Source: Liolophura sinensis
Taxonomy: Eukaryota; Mollusca; Polyplacophora; Chitonida; Chitonidae
Length of the DNA: 64,000 nucleotides
NCBI RefSeq assembly: GCF_032854445.1
Contig: NC_088306.1
Span: forward strand, 25,951,764-26,015,763
Reading direction: 5' to 3'
The position numbers and the translations under genes were made by a program. The notes under the pieces were generated by a model that saw only the letters and a program-made list of their open reading frames with translations, had not been told where the DNA came from and ran no database searches. How positions within the stretch are numbered: position 1 is the first letter of the stretch; the number at the start of each line of letters is the position of its first letter. Of the stretch, positions 57,499 to 64,000 are shown piece by piece.

Positions 57499-58755
57499 AG
57501 GTACATTTTGTATTAGCTGTGTAAAGAGCCGAATGCTTGATGTCCGTATTGTACTAATCTACTTTGATGTGTTTCGTATCATATAGTTTCTATTAAGGTA
57601 TATACTTCAATACCAGATTGTTAAAAACTGCCATTATGCGTACTGATATATAGCCGTTATAGGGAGAATTAGAAAGCTTTTCTTGGGTTTCATTGGTCAT
57701 TGGGGTGTATCCATCCCTGTGATATTACAGTGTATAATTATTAATGACATGACATAATGGGATATATGATAGCCAGTAACCAGAAACCAGCGGCCTTTCC
57801 TTTCGCCCGATAGGAAAATATTTACGACCGTTAGGGAAGCAGGCATCGCTTTTGTCGTCCGTCGAAAAACCCCGAGAGGTATTGTTACATGTGACTTTTG
57901 TAAATGCCCATAAATACCAGCCTTTCACCTTGTCTTGACGTTTTTATTTACCGCCGTATATCAGTCGGGGATGTTTCACCCAGGCAAACACGAAGCTTGA
58001 AACAATAATGTCTTGGCTTTGAGAAACAGAAGTCTCTAGTCCAACACCCGGGCAATGAAAACGTCTTTGGCAACAATGTGTTCATTGAATACCTGTATGG
58101 CATGGTCCAGCAACTTTAAGATTTATGGTATTTATTGTTTTCGTCACAGGTGTCTGATATATTGAGGTATTTGAAGAATTGCTTTTAAACCGTTGTCTGT
58201 TATCAGTCTGGCGGAAAGACATACATGATGTATATAAGCTAAGGAGAAGTTCAATTCCCAAATACACTACTTGTAGTTATAACAAACATTATGCATCAAA
58301 CTAAAAAGTATTAGATGAAATGAATGATCACCTGACATTTTTTCTTTAATATTCTCTTATTTGCGCTTTATCCTAATTCAACATTAAGGATTGGACAAAA
58401 TCAGTGAAGTATATATCAGCTTTCAATGTTTCCATATTTATATAATAAACATATATAATTATATAACAACTTTTGCTGGGTTACAAAACTAAATCTTATG
58501 ACCTGTAAAATTAAATCCTAATGTCATTTAGAAACTGGACTAAAGTAACGGTATTATCGTTATTAGGGTTTACATGTCAGGGTTACAACACAGATTTAGT
58601 GCTGAAAATTGGCTGAAACTACCTTTGAACCAAATCGCCAGCAGTACATGTCAACAGTACTTGAGCGTCCTATGTAAGAGGTAGCTGACCCGTGAAATTC
58701 ACGTTGATCATGCATTCCACTTCTGATCATCATGAAGGAAACAGAAATGTCATTT
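57499..58755. other. Unique sequence with a GC-richer patch
   Basis: The 57740-58060 patch is GC-richer and unique; the rest is AT-rich. No frame above 67 codons. Confidence 0.35.
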
Positions 58756-58990
58756 TGAAAGTGAATTTTATTTATTTATTTGATTGGTGTTATACGCCGT
58801 ACTCAAGAATACTTTACTTATACGACAGCGGCCAGCATTATGGTTGGAGGAAACCGGGCAAAGCCCGGAGAGGAAACCAGCATGAACCGGACTTGAACTC
58901 ACAGCAACCACATTGGTGAAGGCTTCTGGGTCATTACATTGTGCTAGCGCACTAACCAACTGGGCCACGGAGGCCTGAAAGTGAATTTTA
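58756..58990 (-). repeat. F1 SINE with perfect 15-bp target-site duplication and internal deletion
   Basis: Element 58771-58975 runs from (TTTA)n, GGTGTTATACGCCGTACTCA and GGCAAAGCCCGGAGAGGAAA to CTAACCAACTGGGCCACGGA. TGAAAGTGAATTTTA at 58756-58770 is repeated exactly at 58976-58990. The segment carrying the CGACCATCCGC module is missing. Confidence 0.95.
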
Positions 58991-60159
58991 TGTAACAGTA
59001 TTATCAATATTAGGGATTACACTTACTGGAGGGGGGATGCTGGTTGGATGGTCAAAACGGTAAAGATGTATAACTGGCGATTTGTTGCCAATCTAGTATA
59101 TATAAACCTGATAAATGATCACTGTTGATATAGCCTATGGTTGAGATTAACTATAGAGTGTATATATTTTCTCACAATTTAACGCGCCATAATTGCTCAA
59201 AATTTGGATTTTTAAACAAATTCTGATTGCGACGTCTTAACGAAGCTTTAGAGTTCGTTCATAAACTAAATCACTCACGTTGAAATAAAAAATATTCATT
59301 TCATATGTGGCTTGTATGATCTCGGAGAAGTACTGTCGTTATTCGAATTAAACACAAAGAGAACGGGTCAATTTGCCTCATTCATATCCAATCGGAAGGG
59401 CCCAAAGAATATGCACAGCGTTAGGAAAGTTCTCTATGATACCGATTTTCATGCAGAGTACAGCAGTTTAAATAGCATTGAGGAAAGAAGAGAATACTCT
59501 TCCCATTAAACTAAGAGTCAGAAACGTATGTCCGTTCAAAGTTTAACACCCCCTGCCCACAACAACAACAACATTTGCACCCAACTATCAAGCAGTAGTT
59601 TTGCGACATCTTCGTGCTTGGTGAGGCCCTTTTCTTTCTTCAGTGTACTCCACAGTTCAAACTGACCACCAGTTACAATTTCAGACTTGCTTGTCAACCT
59701 GTCGAGCTCTTTTTTTGTCCGATCCTGTCACGAGCGAGCCGTAAGTCCTTCTTTTACGTGTGTAATCAGTCATGGTTGTTTCCATATGAAGTTTACCGAG
59801 TATGCTCCATTTCCACTGAACTGACATCGCCTAATTTAAATATTCCGGCAGACTTTTCAGTTTTCAATTTTTTGTTATTCACTTAACACACTATGCTACG
59901 GGTGGGATTAACGAAAAGCGTACGAGTCACACCTCTTGAGAAAAGTAACCGATACTCGTGTCATTCTGTAATAACGCAAAAATACCTAATATTTGGGCGA
60001 AAATGTCACTTTATTGGGTTTTATTTAAAACAAGGTTTGACATGAAAAAATACATTTCTAAGAGTACGTACATTTATTTATTGCTTAACATGTACTATTG
60101 TTACGCCATGTGCTAATTTCTACTTGCTGCCTTCGTCTCTGGGAATTCGAAGAGTGACA
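58991..60159. other. AT-rich unique sequence
   Basis: No recognised feature. A plus-strand frame of 90 codons at 59614-59886 is unassigned. Confidence 0.4.
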
Positions 60160-60245
60160 GAAACTTGATGACGGTCGTGTGTTTCCCTCGGGCTCTGTCC
60201 GTTTCCAGCCATCAAAATGCTGGCCGCCCTCGTATAAGTGAAATT
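60160..60245 (+). repeat. F1 fragment
   Basis: GATGACGGTCGTGTGTTTCC, CTCGGGCTCTGTCCGTTTCC, AAATGCTGGCCGCCCTCGTA, TAAGTGAAATTTTAAGG. Confidence 0.8.
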
Positions 60246-60419
60246 TTAAGGCAAGGTTTATTCTTTCTCGCGTAAATCACACTCAGTACACAAAATCATT
60301 GGTTTAGCAATATGCCTTTATTTAATATGTAAATTTATAACCCCAAAATAACATTAATCTATTTGAATTTGTTTTATGCTTAATGTGTCATATAAATTAT
60401 TGACAAAGCTCTTCTGAAC

Positions 60420-61080
60420 CCGGAAAATTTATGAAAGTCGAGTTTGCCATTTTAATAATGACATCATTTGCATTCCCTCATTTACCCATCATGTCTCTCT
60501 TGGATAATTTCGTGAAAACAACGCGTTATAGATTGAAGGCAGAGTATACTTCTGCTCGGTTACCTTTCACTGTAATGGCACGATATTTAGGCATGTTCAT
60601 CCAGTTATTATACGGGTCACGAATGGAAAGCTATCCCGTTTGAGGTAACTTGCCATTGCGCGATATTGAGTAAATGGTAGCTTGTTAGCAATGACTTTAT
60701 CGGTACCGAGGGATTGCGTATTGTGACGCAGGCCGTTTGAAAATTGTCGGATAATTGTCCGTAAGCCGTTGTCGGTCCACTTGTAGCATTGTAGTCCGAA
60801 GTGGGTGAGTATAATGGCCACTCTGTGTCGTTTGGGAAAAGGAACAAAGCCCCGTCATGAAAATGGCCCTGCGTAAGAGCGAGCCAAATGGGGCGTATGC
60901 AAAGATAGTTTGTTGGGATTTTTTTCCCCGACACCTCGTCCAACGATTGTCCACAAATATTCTGGACAATCGGCACCGAACAAGCGGTGATGAGGGAGAC
61001 CTTTGTTCCCTTCAATAGCTCGCTAACGTTGTCAAAGGCGGGCTATATAAAGCGAATAATAATACGTTTTTAGTTTGTTT
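60420..61080. promoter_or_regulatory. GC-richer block with paired SOX-like sites and a TATA-like box
   Basis: Unique block. A 10-bp inverted repeat CGATTGTCCA / TGGACAATCG (60944-60953, 60963-60972) presents two back-to-back ACAAT/ATTGT cores of SOX type, and another ATTGTCC lies near 60747. GGCTATATAAAGCG near 61040-61053 is TATA-like, followed by AT-rich DNA. Minus-strand frames of 74-132 codons run through the block but none is recognisable. Enhancer or promoter function is inference. Confidence 0.3.
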
Positions 61081-61780
61081 TTTGTCAAAAGAGCCCATTA
61101 TTTACAGAAGACGACAGATATCCAATACATTAACCCTCACTGCGCTAATGTGCAGCAGATGCTTCGAAGTAAACCGGTCTAGCGCATCGCTCCGGTTAAA
61201 AATAACAATAGAACAGAACGTGTTTGTCAAATGTGCCGACAACCTGTTGTTTCGGTTATTTTTTGAAGAGTACCAAGCACAAAGCACAGCTGTGATACTT
61301 TTATTCAACACTGAACATTATGCCTCACTTTTTCTCTATTGTCGTGGCCAAAATGAACAAAACCTACAACTCAATATATGATTTTGTTTGACGAGTTGTC
61401 TTTTCATGTCGAAGCTTTCATATTGTGCCATATCAGAACAGCCGTTATACTGCACAGTTATTGAAATGCTGCGATAACAGTGGATATTCAAATGAGCTGA
61501 CCCATTTAAACCTGCAAAATATGTTAATACAAAAAGTTGGGTGATTCACCACAAAGAGGCTGTATGTACGGATGAACGATCAAGGTTTTGGAGTTGGCAT
61601 TTCAGGGAAACCCCTGTGGTGTTTTTGTGGTGATATATCTGATCGCAATAAAATCTTCGGAGGCTTACACCTGTCGCATTTCTCTTAAATGCTTTGCAAA
61701 TTATCTGTAGGTTTATTTTATTTATTGTTCCGATTTGAGTATTTTTGCACAATGTGAAGTATTATTTTATTTATAACAGA
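61081..61780. other. Unique AT-rich sequence
   Basis: Opposing frames of 99 (plus) and 69 (minus) codons, unrecognised. No repeats seen. Confidence 0.4.
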
Positions 61781-61782
61781 GA

Positions 61783-62068
61783 GGGGCTTTGGTAGCCGAG
61801 GTGGTTATAGCACGCCGGCGAGGCGCAATGACCCAAGAGCCTTTCACCAATGCGTTCGCTGTGAGTTCAAGTGGCTTCCCCTCCGGCCGTAACCGGGAAG
61901 GTCATCAGCAACCTGCGGATGGTCGTGGGTTTAGATAAAAAGCAGTAGAAACCCCTCCTGTAACAAGGAAACACATAACATGTACTTTAAAAACTCCTTC
62001 GTCGTCATATGACTGAAAAATTACTATGTAAGACATTAAACCCCAAGCATTCACTTACACACTCACTT
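61783..62068 (+). repeat. F1-type head joined to F2 tail, internally deleted
   Basis: GGGGCTTTGGTAGCCGAGG, TGACCCAAGAGCCTTTCACC, TCGCTGTGAGTTCAAGTGG and GCGGATGGTCGTGGGTTT are F1-like. The sequence then switches to AGAAACCCCTCCTGTAACAA, TCCTTCGTCGTCATATGACT and AACCCCAAGCATTCACTTAC of F2. Same head-to-tail order as 42592-43140 but with a different junction. Confidence 0.85.
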
Positions 62069-62219
62069 TTTGCATAAAAGATATAATCTTCAATTTCTAA
62101 CGGCGCGTGAAAGACATCGCAGTACCCTTTTTTATTGTTCATAAAATGCGAGTCAAATACGGCATCCAATGAAAAGGAACTTTCCAGTTCACCCATTTTA
62201 GGAAGAGTCCAGAGCTCAC

Positions 62220-62520
62220 AACCCCTGAATACTGCCTGGTGTCCCATCTGTCTGGGATGTCCGGATTGTACAGCTGTCAACTCCTGAACCGATCAACATC
62301 GGTGCCCCATCCGTCCGGATTTTGTAGTCACAAACCATGACAGCCCTGTTAAACTTTCCGGACTGAACGGCTGTGGTAACAAGATGTGTGTGTGTTAAAA
62401 TCCAACACCCCTAAACCGTCTGGAGGATCAATTGTGGTTACAAAGAACCGGAAGTACAGGAATCCAGACCGATATCTCGTCGCTCTGGACTGATCCACTG
62501 TGGTTACAAGACCAACTATC
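62220..62520. repeat. Degenerate 60-80-bp repeat
   Basis: CTGTGGTAACAAG, TTGTGGTTACAAAG and CTGTGGTTACAAG recur at about 62368, 62430 and 62508, each preceded by TCTGGA/CCGGAC-type words. Low regularity. Confidence 0.5.
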
Positions 62521-64000
62521 TATTCTGAAAAACGTCCACGGTTCTGGTCCACCAAACGTTTTGATTTTTGGACTGTTCTTTACAAAGGCAAAGAGTGCAA
62601 TAGTTTTGCTAGTATGGGTGTATCAAAATGTTTCTTTCATAAAACAAACAAATATATAAACAAATCCTCACACCAAATGACAACAGTAAAGCGGTGGGAT
62701 ATTAAATGGTAAAGATCTCCGTTCGTCTAAAGTATACGTCAACATAAAACTGACATGATCTGTATTCGAACTCCAGACTTCTGCATGTAAACTAGCATAG
62801 CTAGTAAACGCAGTTTACTGACATTTACTTAGATATGAAGCTATACACGGTAATACTACAGCATGTCAGTCGGCAAAATGTACTTAGGGACTGTTTGTGC
62901 TATGTGGCGAAACTGTAGGGAGCAAACTCCGCTATACAAAGCATTCGATTGATCCCTTATCACATTTTGGACTGATAATTGAGTTCTTTTTGAAAGCCTT
63001 TATTGATCTAGTTATTCTTGACATCCGAGACATTGTGTTGGACAGGGGTTGAATAGACGGCTTTGTTCTCTTCAGACGAACAGTACTATACCTTGCAGAG
63101 CAAACAGTCAATTTTCACAATTCACCATCGGCTCCAGGGACAATGAAGAAATACAATAATTCAATAGCTGTATCCACAAGACGTTCTTTTCCTTTTGTCC
63201 CAATGGTGAAGGCGGGCAAAATTAAATTCTACAGCTTTTCAAAAGCTATATAAAGACCTAACATACTGGGCTGTGTTGGGGTTTTTACAGAATAGCCGGG
63301 TATTGATGAGGTAAGCTCTGTCAAAGCCCGCTATATATAATGTAATAAGCAATGCAGAGAATGTGCAAATCACAGGGCATTGTGTCTATTAAAACTAATA
63401 CATGGGTATGGCAAGCTTGCTCTCAAACTTGTCCACAGTTGTCAATTCAATATGTTTCATTCCATATGTGTTAAAACATATTTTCGAAATCTCTTCATTT
63501 CTACCATTGTTTAGAACATGTTGTTTCTGCTCATATACGGTCTGCTTGTCGTGGTTAGGCCTGTCGTATGTTCACAGCTCAGTTTTTGTAGACTAAAGAA
63601 TGTATTATGGAATGTTAAGGGTTTTTTTTATCGCTATCACTTCTACGCCTTTGCATCCGCTGATTTGAAACAACGTATGAACCTGCATGTAACTATGTCG
63701 GGGAATTCATACACAAGGTGGTGATATTTATTTTCATCATTTGTTATTATTGATGTTAGCACTAGGGGGGCATTTCAGCAATAAGAGGATGATGCCAAGA
63801 GAATTAAAACCACCGCTCCTCTGACACCGCTTCAAATCCGACAAAATCTTCGAACGTAAAGCCGTAGCGAAAAAATGCCTTATCTGGAATGAATCTGTAA
63901 GCTCATTTCTCAAGGCCTATCCACCTGACTCAAACACAAAATCCGCTTGGTGTATTGTATCGTAAGAGTTACAGTCAAAGTACACATTGTACGCATACTT
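62521..64000. other. Unique sequence, no feature
   Basis: Short frames up to 70 codons, no family match. TATATAAA-like words at about 63248 and 63334 are isolated. The last 250 bp are GC-richer and run off the window edge. Confidence 0.4.

Noticed and set aside
60617-61015. 132-codon minus-strand frame
   Set aside because: Three minus-strand phases are open in parts of the same block and none is recognisable; composition explains this as well as coding does.
1-64000. Autonomous retrotransposon or DNA transposase genes
   Set aside because: No reading frame of adequate length and no reverse-transcriptase, integrase or DDE-type motif was seen in any frame; only non-autonomous elements are present.

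Overview
This 64-kb window is eukaryotic, AT-rich DNA with no gene I can name. The organism is most likely a lophotrochozoan, probably a mollusc. That rests on recognising short interspersed repeats: tRNA-headed elements ending in GTACGGCGTAAAACACCAAT plus (AAAT)n, elements ending in a CACT-type tail, and an element ending in a CAAA-type tail. I know such modules from molluscan genomes, but no search was run. I see no bacterial operons, no rRNA, no functional tRNA gene, no CRISPR array and no reverse transcriptase or transposase reading frame. The longest computed reading frames (about 29.9-31.3 kb and 38.3-38.9 kb) are periodic translations of tandem repeats.

Repeat families are labelled here as follows. 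F1: tRNA-headed SINE with a TACGGCG tail, about 21 copies or pieces on both strands. F2: CACT-tail element, three copies, two carrying an F1-type head. F3: dispersed element of about 120-170 bp containing GAGCAGCGACGACAGTG, about ten copies. F4: one CAAA-tail element near 3.7-4.1 kb. F5: element near 3.0, 33.0 and 38.3-39.1 kb, one copy of which has expanded internally into a 76-bp minisatellite. F6: element of about 300 bp near 14.3 kb and, in an inverted arrangement, near 37.1-37.7 kb. There are also two inverted-repeat elements (42.2 and 55.8 kb) and more than ten tandem arrays with units from 7 to 106 bp.

Layout. 0-7.3 kb: F3, F2, F5, F4 and two tRNA-like heads around a GC-richer unique block. 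7.3-14.3 kb: unique blocks, a full-length F1, an old duplication near 11 kb, and one unassigned open frame of 209 codons on the minus strand near 13 kb. 14.3-24 kb: repeat-rich, with 39-bp, 106-bp, 43-bp and 30-bp arrays and a block saturated with TCGTAA. 24-29.6 kb: mostly unique and featureless. 29.6-31.6 kb: a 2-kb minisatellite. 32.6-40.3 kb: F1, F3, F5 and F6 copies and 76-bp and 25-bp arrays. 40.3-48.6 kb: unique blocks, an inverted-repeat element, an F2 composite and a young F1 insertion. 48.6-64 kb: a 41-bp array, further F1 copies, a palindromic element, and unique GC-richer blocks near 50.5-52.1 and 60.5-61.1 kb.

My reading is an intergenic or intronic gene-poor interval. Its unique, GC-richer blocks with clusters of transcription-factor-like motifs are candidates for regulatory DNA, but conservation cannot be tested here. 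No set of genes working together can be described.
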